Of a DNA stretch of 64,000 bases, positions 12,077 to 24,900 are shown piece after piece. A model generated the notes under the pieces. That model did not search any database. It saw only the letters and a program-made list of their open reading frames with translations, and was not told the origin of the DNA. The stretch is from NCBI RefSeq assembly GCF_901709675.1, contig NC_051088.1, positions 13,991,693 to 14,055,692 on the forward strand, read 5' to 3'. The translations under genes and the position numbers were made by a program. Within the stretch, counting starts at the first letter, position 1; each line of letters opens with the position of its first letter. The stretch is from Syngnathus acus (Eukaryota > Chordata > Actinopteri > Syngnathiformes > Syngnathidae).

Positions 12077-12836
12077 TCACCCCTCCATGAGTCGTCACCT
12101 TATCGTGGTGGACGGGTTTGCGTTTCCGAATGATTCGAGGAGTTATGTTGTCTGGGGCTTCATGCCTCTGGCAGGGTCACCCATGGCAAAAGGGTCCTAG
12201 GTGAGGGGCCAGACAAAGCACCGCTCACAACAACCCCTTATGACGATTAACAAAATAGGATTTGGTTTTCCCTCGCCCGGACGTGGGTCACCGGGGCCCC
12301 CCTCTGGAGTCAGACCTGGAGGTGGGGCTTGAAGGCAAGCGTCTGATGGCCGGAGCTTCGCCCATGCGGCGCGGCCGGGCACAGCCCGAAAAGGAAAGGT
12401 GGGTGCCCCTTCCCATGGGCTCACTGTGGGAGGGGCCAAAGGGGTCGGGTGCAAAGTGAGCTGGGCGGCGGCCAAAGGCGAGGACCTTGGCGGTCCGATC
12501 CCCATCTGCAGAAACTGGGTCTTGGGACATGGAATGTCACCTCTCAGGCTGGAAAGAAGCCCGAGCTGGTGTGAGAGGCAGAAAAGTTCCGACTAGACAT
12601 AGTTGGACTTGCCTTCACACACAGTTTGGGTTCTGGTACAAGCCCTCTTGAGAGGGGCTGGACTCTCTTCCACTCTGGAGTTGCCCACAGTGAGAGGCGT
12701 CGAGCAGGTGTGGGCATACTTGTTGACCCCCGGCTGGGTGCCTGCACATTGGGGTTCACCCCGGTGAACGAGAGGGTAGCCTCCCTCCGCCTTCGGGTGG
12801 GGGGACATGCCACACAAACATACGGGCCTTGACTTT
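12077..12836 (+). mobile_element. 5' fragment of an APE-type non-LTR retrotransposon
   Basis: A GC-rich leader starts around CCTCCATGAGTCGTCACC and is typical of a very abundant fish LINE family. It runs into the start of an endonuclease frame with GTWNVTS at about 12,524, THSLGSGTS near 12,617 and ERRRAGVGILV near 12,690. The frame has an in-frame TGA at 12,572-12,574 and loses similarity after about 12,830, so most of the endonuclease and all reverse-transcriptase sequence are absent. Retention of the 5' end with loss of the 3' end is the opposite of usual LINE truncation. The family assignment below the APE-type level is uncertain. Confidence 0.75.
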
Positions 12837-15800
12837 GTACTGGTTAACATACCCAAATTCTGTCAACAAAGTTGCTGCTTGGAACTAAATAAATGACTGG
12901 AAGCCAGAGTTGATTCACCTAATCACATTTAGCAAATGGGCCACATATGTACATGATGGCCAAATAACATTCAAAAAGTGTCATCTCATTGGCTGCATTA
13001 GCTGAATAAGGAATGGCCAAAATGGTGAATGCTATTCTTGAGAACGCCTCGCAGAATTTGATGTGAAGATCAGCCCCGTATTACTAAGCCACCCCGGCTG
13101 CAGCCGGTACGTGACAGCACAATTGGAACCGCAAATAGACGTTTTCCAGAAAATAGCTTGATTATTAGAGAAAGGACTTGACGGGCAAGTAAGACTAAGC
13201 TATATATAGCAACTTTCTCATCCAACTGAATGAGCGACAGCTTAACAAGCACAAAGACTCAGTGTGCCCGTCGCATCGTGCGGGGAGCCATCATTTTGTC
13301 TGACCTTAACTTTTAGCAGCCAACCTTGTGCTTGTATGGATTTCTCTGTTTGAATGCACACATGACATTATGTGACACATTCAGCAATGTAAGTGCGCAC
13401 AGAGGATTGCGCTGGGCTCTGTACTGGAATTTGCTGAAAGTGAAATACACCAGAGACTTCTTAGCAGCACTGCACCTAGATTTTAGTTAAGCTGCACACT
13501 TCAGCAAACCTAAACAGACCCTCGGGTTCTGAAAATGTTCTAATCACACCAACAGTGTGGCTCAAAACGATTTTCATGTCTGACACGGTGCCATAAAAAG
13601 CCATTAAGTGTTCTTCTGCTCCTGCGTGTTGTCTCAAAGTGAAATTCTTCCAGACTTACACAACACGTGAGGCTGACTATGAATGAACCTTTGGAAAAAT
13701 GTGTTTTTGAGGTTCAAAGGATATTGTGTCAAAATGACTGCAGGAAAAATGAGCCTTTGGTGGCAAAAATAATATTTATTGTGTATGTAGTGCGCACTGT
13801 GTGTAATAATAATGATGGAGTGCACATGCAAGTGTGAGCGTTACTGTCTGGGATCGGTTTGTATTGCAGGTGAGACTTGAGAGGCGTGCTGAATCATTTG
13901 ATAGCGCTGACAATTCACCTCTGTAATGTTTTCTTCTCTGCGTGATCTAATAGCTGTTCATGCTGTCACACTTGATCCAAATGGAAGTGTATCATCACAC
14001 AATTCCCAACAAAGGCCACGGGATAAAATTGGGCAGGTTAACAAATTGCCACATGCTTTTATTTCCTCCTGCAGCACTTGGCTCTGCATTCCTGCTTCAT
14101 GTTCACATTGAAGGATCGAAGTCCGTGCTGTGCATTTTGGTTGGTGGTGTCATTGATCACCATGATAGCCTTGATGTGAATGAGCTGATTTTAGACTAAA
14201 CTGCTGCACCATTGCGATTTTCAATTTCATTTTGCCTTGGCAGAGCTCTGTTTGTCTCTGAATCAATGAAACTACAACTGAATGTTTAGGAGCTTGCAGT
14301 TTACTTTAGCCGGTGTACAATAAATCTTGCGTCATATAAAATATAGACATATAGAAACAAATAAGGTCTGAATAATGTATTAGTTCCCAAATATCTCTTT
14401 TAATATCCTATTGTTGAGCTATTATTATGATTTGTATGTAAAAAAAAATCATTGTAATGTTATTAAATCATACGCAATGTCTTTATTCCGCCATTATAGA
14501 AAATAAATCGGACCAGATTGCAAGCAGCAGAATTAAAAAGCTGTATTCTTGTTGAAAAAGTCCAGAGCAAAGTCAGCATAACGTGGACCACATTCAAGAT
14601 GTGAACTACAGGACCCACAGCCTGTGGAAAATAAAGCCCATGGAGTGTGACCAAAAATTCCTATCCAATAAATAGAGATTTTTGCTTTTGCTTTACTTGT
14701 CATGTGAGTTTAGCAGCAACTGTGGGCTTTTTCCCCTTTCGGCCAAATGATTCAGATGCTGTCACATGACAAATGATAACGCGGAGACTGCGCCGCTGCA
14801 GCAGCATGACAGCAAGGAGGTTGCCTCAACCATCGCCCGAATGCTTAAGTACAAGTTTGTCATTTCAAAGTGTTGTTTGCATCGCAGTTCTGCTGTGTGT
14901 GTGTGCGTGCGTGCGACTTGAGGGCTTTTGAAACGGCACCACTGGAGCTGACACGCGCTTTCCTTCAGAGCTCTGTCCACCCAATTTGGTTAACAGTTTG
15001 ATTAGTCTTGATCCCTCTGCTTTCAATTTTATTTGCACATGTGTAAATAAAATTATGCAATAAATATTACCTCAAAGATAGTTACATAAGTATAGTGTAG
15101 CTACGAATACATTTGCATTTCACACGCTAGTGAAGCCCTATTCGCCACCAAAATTGTTGTCTGCCAGGATGGTGCCGCTCAACTCAAATACAGTTTACAG
15201 TTAACTGATACTCATGTCTATCAGGCTTGACCTCTTCAAACAAACAGCAAATGATACACGAATTACCTGTCTGTCTCACGCAACATATTTTAATACTTTC
15301 ATTTGGAAGGTTTTGACCCTGTAATATTCAAGTGTTACGCAAGACTGTACATTTGAATCTTGAAGGTGTCAGACTATTTTCAGACAATTACTTTTTAAGC
15401 ATTAATCCTTTAATGACCCGTGATAAAGGCAGTAAAAATAGATAAGGCCCACAAAGCGGCAAGTGTATTTCTAGTGGTGCATATAGTGGCTCAGCAGTTA
15501 AGGGCTGCTTGTCATAGTCTTTTTAGTTAGTCCCCCCCCCCTTGCTTGCTAACGCTCCAGTAAACCTTCAGTCTCTCCTGTGTTCTCATAAATGTACAAT
15601 ACAGTCCTGTGTTGAGCATCTTAGCGTCTTTGAATGCAGCCAGAGCAAAGGAAAGAGCAGCCTGGCCACTTGTGAATTCAGGCAGAAGAAAAAACTATGC
15701 TGTGTTCTGTAGTGACTAGTGACTTTTATCCTCCTCTCACTATTTTGAAAGGCCATGCAGAATCAACCTGCTCACGTCAGAGTCAGACATTTATTTTCAC

Positions 15801-16900
15801 CATTGTTCGAAGGCTTGCATTTATGTTATCTTAACAAAATGATTATATCATATATTATATGAATATGTATATAAGTATAAATGATATAGTACATTGAGAC
15901 AACAATGAAGAAATGGCACTTTGCTACAGTGACTCGCGGTCAATGAAAGTGTGGTGTAAATTTATACAGCAACTGATGTTAGTCCAGTATACCATGAGTA
16001 AAAATACCCGCTTTGGCCTTAATTAGCTATTCCCAACAGTACACCTCCAAGGCGACCGCCACCTTGCGAAAGAAGCAGAGGATCAATGTGATGGACTGGA
16101 CGAGCAAGTCTCCTGAGTGTCTGAAGGACACCTTTGAATGGAAGATGGTGAAGCAAGCATGAGGTCTTTGCACATTTGAACTTAGACGTTTACTCTTTTT
16201 TGTTAAAAGTGGTTTGCACACTGTACATCCCCATCACACTTAGAGGTGATAACATGCTTTTCTTCAGCATCTGAGTGAGGATTGTCCCACACGTCGGCGA
16301 GTGTACTGAAGTTCATCCAATATTGAATATCATCCCGGCTTGGATTCATAATTCATTATCTAAGTGAAGATGTGACTCTCGTGAACAGGATGTGGATTAA
16401 AAGCTAGTGACGGTGAGCTCCATAAAACAACGCCCCGCATCCAGGTGCCCTCATTCAGACGGCACTTGAGATCAGTCCCTCTGACTCTCACACGGTCCTC
16501 TAAGACGTGGCGATTAAGCTGGTCTTTCAAGCCGGTTATCGCTGTCTTTAAAAACAGCTGCCACAGTCACTGCGCTACAGTGCTTATGCTAATGAACACA
16601 AGGAAGCAAATAAAAGCTTTTTAATTTCCTCCCTTTTGGCATGGAGCGGTAGGTGACTTGTCTGAGTAGGCATACGAAGCGTCGGATCACTTCCTTTTCC
16701 CATTCCTGTTACAAATCCGAAATGACGACAATGTTCATATTATGTAACGACGACGGTCGTGCAGGCAAGCAGCCTCGTGAGCCTGCACTCAGAGTGACAT
16801 GAGCAGGAGCAATTTGAATGTGTTGGAGCTTTAGATCACGAAAACAACTTGTTGAAAAGTAATACAGATTGCAGGAAGTTCCAAGTGAACTATTACAAAC

Positions 16901-17243
16901 ATCCATCCATCTATTTTCTTGTCCCCACGGGGGTCGCGGGCGTGCTGGAGCCTATCCCAGCAGTCATCGGGCAGTAGGCGGGGGACACCCTGAACCGGTC
17001 GCCAGCCAATCGCAGGGCACACAGAAACGAACAACCATCCGCACTATGTGCAATTTGGAGTGCTGAATCGGCTTACCAAGCATGTTTATGCGATGTGGGA
17101 GGAAACCGGAGTGCCCGGACAAAACTCACGCGGGCACGGGGAGAACATGCAAACCCCACAAAGTGAGGGGCGGAGTTGGTATCGAACCCGCACCCTTCAA
17201 ACTGTGAGGTGGACGTGCTAACCAGCGTGTCACCGTTCCACCT
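16901..17243 (-). mobile_element. Full-length tRNA-derived SINE, minus orientation
   Basis: On the minus strand a tRNA-like head (GGTTAGCACGTCC, then a B box GGGTTCGATACC near 17,180) is followed by a long body with GGAGAAAACC-type and GCGATTGGCTGGCGACC-type segments. The body ends in a GGAT-type tail at 16,901-16,913. Imperfect 10-bp flanks TATTACAAAC (16,891-16,900) and TATTAAAAAC (17,244-17,253) differ at one base and look like a target-site duplication. Partial relatives lie at about 1,867, 21,777-21,990 and 62,275-62,362. Confidence 0.75.
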
Positions 17244-18618
17244 TATTAAAAACAACTAGAAATTAATTCACTAATATTTTGACATAAAGATGGGAAGAGC
17301 TATGGCAATATATTAATTTATGACAAATCCTCTGAATCGTTGCTAGAAATAAATATGTTGGACAGATTATTATTGTCTTTATATTAATATCTGTTTATTA
17401 TGTTGTTGCAGCTAGATGTTATTGCTTCTGTTTTTGTACCGCTGTACATTTTTTTTATTTGCATTTTGGGCATGTGCGCAGTAATAGCGAATGTGCGGCA
17501 ATTCTATTAGTATAAAAATGTATGGACATTAAATCAGATTTGGGCATTAAGGCATGAAATGTAAATACAACTAACGTTCTGTAACATAATTTTAATAGAG
17601 TATTTTGTCAGAAAGTCATACGAACACCATCAGCGAAATATGGTCTTATTTAGAGTCGGGACAATTGTCAAGTTATTGCTGTTTCAGCAAATGCAGCAAT
17701 TGTGCTTACTGGTGACACTTGTTTGTTGCTCGACAAAATATTGACAAAGGATGAAGAGAAAAATGTAACCGTTGCAGAATCTTATTTTGCAAATGGGAGC
17801 TAACAGGCAATATTTGTGAAAACACAGTCGCAGTTTGACAAGTTGATGAAGTGATTTGAACACATTGCCCAACTACCATCAATACGTGTAGAACAATCTG
17901 TGCCAATATCAGCATTGATCCCAAAAAACCAATGCCAATTACAGATTCTGGAATATTCATCAAGAAAAGTGAAAGCTGATGGGATAAGACATTTTGAATC
18001 ATTAACAAGATGTGACTTTGCGTGACTGTATTCTCAGTCATTCAGTTTCCTTGCCCTAATTGGTGACAAATTTGTTTTTTGCTAGCTTGAACCAAATGCA
18101 AGTGACAGACTCACCACAACATGGAATCTTGGTCAAAAATAATGGTGCAATTGAGGAGGATGAAATAGGAGAAGATAATACCTGTTTCTATTACTTTCTT
18201 TCCTCTGGGCGCCAGAAACATATTAGAAAGGAGCAAAATGTGTCCAGTTGTATTGCACACTCAGCTATCGAAACCTGAGCTGACGCAAGTGTGCACTTAG
18301 ATTAAAACCATAATGGTCGCAGGCCTTGCACTCTGATGTCCTTCTACTCTGTTTGTCGATATTTTGGGAGAACATCAAGAACAAAACCCGTTTAGTAAAT
18401 ATTTTACAAGCTACATTGGAGCACAACTAAAACAGGTAAAACAGTCATTAAAATGTAAATTATTTACATTTATGCTAACAATGTTACCACAATAAAACAG
18501 GAAATTTGTTTGCGCCAAAACAATTTGCTGAGTTTTTACATTCTAAGCATCTTTAGAAAGTGACTAGCAAGCTGAGTTTACACTTGTCTGAGCTAAATAT
18601 CTTCAAACAAATGCCTTT

Positions 18619-18689
18619 CACTCATTTAATGCCAGCCTAATTCAAATGGATGTTTGACGTCTATAGTCATAAACGGCAGTGAACGGGTT
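18619..18689. repeat. Short palindromic MITE-like element, inverted relative of 5,128-5,192
   Basis: It reads TCACTCATTTAATGCCAGCC at one end and AACGGCAGTGAACGGGTT at the other. This corresponds in reverse complement to the element at 5,128-5,192, including the TCTATAGTCA core. It is more diverged. Confidence 0.5.
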
Positions 18690-21600
18690 AATATGGCACA
18701 TGCCTTTTCCAAAGTCAAGTGAGTCATCTTCTGCTTAATGAGTTTTTGGAGGCTATATTTCATGACACACCAGTCCACAAAGAGCTACAATGTCGCCTAC
18801 TTGGCAGTGCCTGTAGAAAGAGGTCAGCGTGTACTGACGTATGAATATTTGTTGCATGATTCAATTTAGGTGGGCGCTTGTGTCTAATTAACCTAAGTCA
18901 TCTGTCTGGAGCTTTTATTTTATCTTTCAAGCACCTTTGCGCTATATCAACACGCATGTCCATCCAGAGGGCTGATTTATGAGACTTAATGAAATGGTGG
19001 GGAGGGGGGGCAATTATTATTATTATGAACCTATCAGCAGTACTTACGTTGCTCAAATATATTTGTTGTTACTGTATACTATTGCGTTGTGTACATCAAG
19101 GCCGCTGCCGCCATATTGGATGTGGCTCAGTGGAGCGATTTTGTAAAAGATGCCTCGTTCGCGTCTCCTTGGAGATGGATCATCAACGAATCATTGCTTT
19201 TCATTGCATTATGTCATTCAAACTCAATTTTATGACAATTATTTGCTGAATTTGTGGCTAATATAATGGCTGCAACAAATATTGTGAATGCCCTGACATC
19301 TGAAATGAAATTAAAAGAGAACATTATTGTTCATTTTAGGTATCCAAAGGATTTGTGGTTCTCCTACTTTCTTATATGAAACGGGTCGAAATGACTCTTT
19401 AGTTGCCGACCCTATTGTGTTGTCCCTCCTCACTTGCCGTACTGTAAGTGTGCCAGGAACCGTCTAAACGCATAAAAGACGCAAACTAAAATACCTGTGC
19501 TAGATGATGGAAACAAAATCCACTTCTGCAAGTCTTTACAGTTGTACAATCTTGAATGAAGATTTGTGCAATAAATACGATTCTCAAATACCACACGTAA
19601 TAAATCTGTGGCTCTGCAGTTGAGAAAATATCTTTTTGTGCTTCTTGTAACTTGGCCTTGTGTTTTCGTGGACCTCCCCAAAGGCTTTTACCTATTTAAT
19701 TCAGTTTCAAACACGGTGAAGTAGCCAAAAGAATCTTGTCGAGGAGATGAGCATTCTTTTCCTGTATGCATTTTCATTCCCAACCTCTAAATCTTTCACA
19801 CCAAAATCTTCTATGGCTGTCAGTCTGCTTCTCTCGTGCTTGCATTCTTTATTTTCCCATTTTCATCCCGCTGCTGCCTTGAAAGTTGTCAATTCAGATG
19901 AATCTGGCGGTGCAAAGAATAAGAAGGCTTTCTAGGTCATGTGCGTATAATCTCCTCAATTTGAGTAGACCTCATGGAGCTTTTAAATTACAGCTCGTTA
20001 TTATCCATGATGTGTTTTAATGTTGAAATGTTTTTTTGATAGCTCACCTTTGTAAAATTAGCGTTTCTTAAATTGATATACAATCACATTTCCCCTAATT
20101 TCAATTGAAATGTTATGGTTAAATGGTGTTTAGGGTTGGATTCATGTTTTACAATTGGGCAGACATTTATTAAAAAGCAATTCAGTAATAACAATGTGAC
20201 CTTTGACACACGAGACCAAAGGCCCAAATGAGATACAGCTGGAGAGGATGTAACATGATGAAGTTCCACACAAGCTGAGGTTAAGTCTCCATAGAGTGTC
20301 AAGAGATCCGAACTGCTAATGCTGCCTGGTACTAAGCTGACAGCCGGCCGGGCCGTCTTTGACTTGACTGGCAGGGAGAGAGGCCTGTCTTGGTGGAACT
20401 GTCCGTGGTGCTGACCTCTGCTCTGGTGGGCGACATTGAACTCGCGCCTTCCCAAAATCCCCCCAAGGCAGGTCAAAGCACACAATACTGATTTCAAGTG
20501 AGTCTAGTTTAGCTCGGATGAAGTCCATCATTATAAACATTTATTGTATATATATTTTTTTTTACAAGAACAATAATTAAACAACTTCTGGTGGTGAGCC
20601 GTGATTTGTTGTTACCCGAAACCTGGCAACTGTGATGTCATTTTCAGTCAACAGCAAGTGGCAAAATGGCCCCCCACTGAGATGTACGTATAAAAAGGGG
20701 TGAATTCTACTGCTTAACCCATATTCCACGAACGAATATTAATCAGAAAGCTGTGTTTAGACAAGTAGGGCCACATACAACATTTTATCATCAAGAAAAT
20801 GTTGGGGTTGACCTCTTTAATTTTTAAGATCTTCAACACAGCTAAATTTGATAAACTTGTACATCCCTGAGGACTGTGTTAAAAATGGATCAAATGTTTT
20901 TTATTTTGGTGTGTTGCACCACTACATTATACTGACAGCGAGCACAGAGGCCGTGGGTACAGACTAGATTTTGTTTTCATTCATCACAGGGCAATTTGCT
21001 ATGCCGCATTAAGCCTGCTGATGCCTGCAATGTGACAATTGATGATTACCTGTGGGAAATTGATAATGATCACCACCTTATTAATGTGGACCTTGAAAAA
21101 GCAGCATCCGTCTAAACAGAATACAGTACTGGCACGATTCAGCATCAGAGCTGCAACCTTAAAAAGTCACTCATTGCCGAGGGCCCCCAAACACCTCAAA
21201 GGAGAGTTTGCAAAAAAGAAAACAAGACTTACATTGTCATATCCAGCTTTTGACATTGGTGTGAGTGCTTCTGGTGAGTCGAAAGAAAAGGAAGGGTTCC
21301 AAAGTAACCTTTTTAGTGTGTGTTGTTTTGATTTATTTAGCGTCCTTGATCTCTCTCAGGTCATTGAGGTGCAGTGAGCTCAGTGGCATTGGCTGCCACA
21401 TCTGTGCCGCCATGTGTTATTCCTCCTGTTACTAAGCTTAGGGGAATCAAAAGCCATATGTCATCTGCAATTTATGGTCTGCTTATTCTTATTAATAAGT
21501 TATCATACGTGTTCTTCAGATACTCGCGTGTCATATCTTTGCGTGTGGATGAGCTTAAGTGTACAGAGAGGCAACGTTTACTTATGGATGAGGCAGCACT

Positions 21601-21776
21601 TTTCCAGGTGATCACTGATCTGATTTGCCATGTGATATTGCTGCTGGGATCTGGTTTTCCTGATTTTACTTTATATTACCAGAAAAGTTCTATGACTAAT
21701 AAAATGGCTTCTCTCCGTGTGACAATTTCAACCAAAACAGCAACTTGATCCATTCATGATCATAATTATCATATTT

Positions 21777-21990
21777 ATTCTCCGGTTTTCTCCCACATCC
21801 CAAAAACATGCTTGGTAGGCTGATTGAACACTCCAAATTGCCCCTAAGTGTGAGTGCGAGTGCGTCTCTGTGTGCCCTGCGGTTGTCTGGCAACCGGTTC
21901 AGGGTGTCCCCCGCCTACTGCCCGATGACCGCTGGGCTAGGCTCCAGCACGCCCGCGACCCCCGGTATAGAAAATGGATAGATGGATGGA
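21777..21990 (+). repeat. SINE 3' body and GGAT tail, plus orientation
   Basis: Body and tail of the same family as 16,901-17,243 in opposite orientation: CCGGTTTTCTCCCACATCCC at the left, CCGGTTCAGGGTGTCCCCCG in the middle and ATGGATAGATGGATGG at the right. The tRNA-like head is missing, so the copy is 5'-truncated. Confidence 0.7.
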
Positions 21991-24900
21991 ACTGCATCTG
22001 GAAACGCACTTAAAATAGCTAAAGTGACCGTTTGTGGTTCGATGTGTTGACATTGTAAAAGACAGCAAGGGCTACTTCATGAATCTACATTGTGTGTGTT
22101 TGTATGCCAGCAAGGCAAGAGAGGTAAATAGGTCTGGGAGAGTGGCAAGGATGGGATGGCAAGGGAGACGGAAGAGAGGTGGCAGGCAATAAAGTGGCCC
22201 ATCAATCTGGTAAATGAGTGTCCTTCCCGCCCGACACTACTTTGGGAAACGTAGCCTACTCCGCGTTCATCAGTCACAGGTTTAGCACACAGCCGAGTTT
22301 AATGTGGTCAAAGCCATACTTACGTGCCCGGTGAACGACGGCAATCGAGCAGCTACGGAGCTCCGCTGGGGCCCAAACAGTGACGATTTGTTGCTCACAA
22401 AAATGGTGAGGGGGAAAAAGGAATATAGGTCGTCTTTTCGGTTTCTCTGCGTAGGAGCGGCAAGAGAATCCTCATAAATGAAAAGGTAGGCAAATCTGGG
22501 CTCTTAAAAAGGACTTACGCGCCACTAGGACAATACGGCTCTTTGTCAACACAAGGCGGCCTTCTAAGTAAAGAACAGAAGGCTCATAAAAATGGCCACA
22601 GATGGATAACCTTCATAATAACTTAAATCTCTGAGGAGCTTTACATGCACAGTTTTTTCTCAATCTTTCTAAATAAAACACTCCACCATTTGGATCTTTT
22701 TTTTTCTTATTTTTGTTTATCCAGGAGCACGATATCACCCAGTTGGTGGAATGGCAATGTGATGACACGACGCTTGTACCATTGTTGTCACGAGCATTGT
22801 GACTTGACTACACAATCTGAGCTGCCAACAGCGTGAGAAGGAATGTCTGTGTTCACGCCATCATGTCAACTATTCAATATCAGTGTCACGCACAGTGAAA
22901 GATGAAAAAGAAATCTAATGAAGCTGTGAAATATAAAATCCACTGTTTCTATTTACTGTAGTTTCATGTCATAATTACTGCACACATACAAATACATTTT
23001 TCTCTATCTTATTTTATTATACTCTTCTTTTCACTCAGTACATTGAATTCAAGAGCTAAAAAAATCTACGATAGAGATTTAATTCCTTTAACGTACTGAG
23101 TAATTGCATTCATTTAATTGCCCAAGATGAGTTAGTTGCTAAACATTTGACAGCAAAAACTCATGATGACATCTGAGTTGCTAAAATTGCCTACATCCTT
23201 TAAACAGAACATTGACTTCGACCCATGAAATTAAAATATGACGAGTCGTTTTTTTTCTCTCTCATGTTTTCTGGGGAAACAAAAGACAAATCTGCATTCA
23301 AGCAAAGTGACACGATACTGTGATTCTCATTGATACTGTATTCTAGTTTTTCAGCCAAGAGCAAATGGAGTAGCTGCTAGCACAAATGTCAGGGCTGCAC
23401 TGAATACCAGACCTCAGCGGCTGCTTGCCCATTTTCACAAAATTCCGAATGCCTAACAGCAGAGTGACTCAGGGTGACGAGAAAACCCAGGAGACCCAGG
23501 AGACAGAGCCAGTTTTACACTCTGTCCTACAGCATTTTACAATCCTGTAAGGATGAATGCTCACAATTTTTTTCTTCCCCTGAAAAGCCGCTGTCTGCTC
23601 AAGCACACCTTTGACTTTACTGTCAATTTTAATGGCACAAACAACTTTGCTTTTGTCCCACATGATTGATTGTTATAATCAAATGATCTTTCAATTACGC
23701 TAAATGAAACAATGCAATGTCTTCGGCCACGTTTCACTACAATTTGTCGCCCCAAGTGCAACTTTGAATTATGGGTAATTAGTAATAATAAGTCTCAGTC
23801 ATTTGTGCAATACTAACACTTTAGCAGCAGGAACGCCAATTGTCAATAGAGGGCGCTAAGGCGCTGCCCTCCCGCTGTCCTCAGATCCATAAGCATCTTC
23901 ATCATGTCTGTTTCTTGATACATTGCACACTCACACAGACTACCATAAAGAAAATGTAGTCTAATAAATAATGAAAAATTGGACACATAGGTTACATCAC
24001 TGTCATAATAGGTAAACGGACACATCAAGGGGAATTGCTAATTTCTCGCGCCTGATGAATCTCTCATGAAAACAAACCCCCACTATGACCCATTAGACAT
24101 TCCCTTAATCTTCATTTCCGAATTTGCAATTGATTTAGTAAATTCTCTAATCCATCTAAATGTTTTCATAAATATTGGAATAATGTCAACATGATTTTGG
24201 CATCAACCGTCACCCCCAATCAAATAGCACACAGGCTCATCCAGAATATCACATCCTATCCTTTTTAATACCTGACAGTATACTGCTTTATAAACGTGAT
24301 CCCATAGCTTTCTCTCTGATCCCATTATGTCCATCCCTCACTGTGCCAGCTTTCAGTCTCCATAATTAGACCACTCTGCATGGACCAAAATGATTTTGTT
24401 GTGCTTTCGTGCTGGTCTTGCTTGTGGTCACCAATAAGAGCAAAACAGCAAAACAAGACAGCCAAGATTCAAACAGCTGAATCATTATTCAATGAGCATT
24501 TCTTTTTTACGTTTATTGTTTTTATGGAAGTGGATTTACCTACTTGCAGATTTATTCTAACATATATATTCTTTAAAATGTTCAATTGTTTTTGAGGAAG
24601 GAGTCAAACTCTCTTTTTCGTAATTTTTTTAAAATCTTTTTCAAGACTTCTGGGGGTGTTATCAACATATCCCGTAGGTATATAAACATATATACTGTTG
24701 ACCACTATATAGTGGAAAGGAGGTCATTTTGAACACAGCTTGTGGCTCCTGCAGAGGTACTAGTCATGGTGGCCGTACTGCGTACACACCCAGTCTTAAA
24801 TCCTGCAGCCTGCTGATGATGCTCTAATCCCACTCATGCTATAGCGAGAGCAAAGCTGAATATTAAGTTCTTCTTGTCTTCGGTGCTGGAGCCAATTTAA

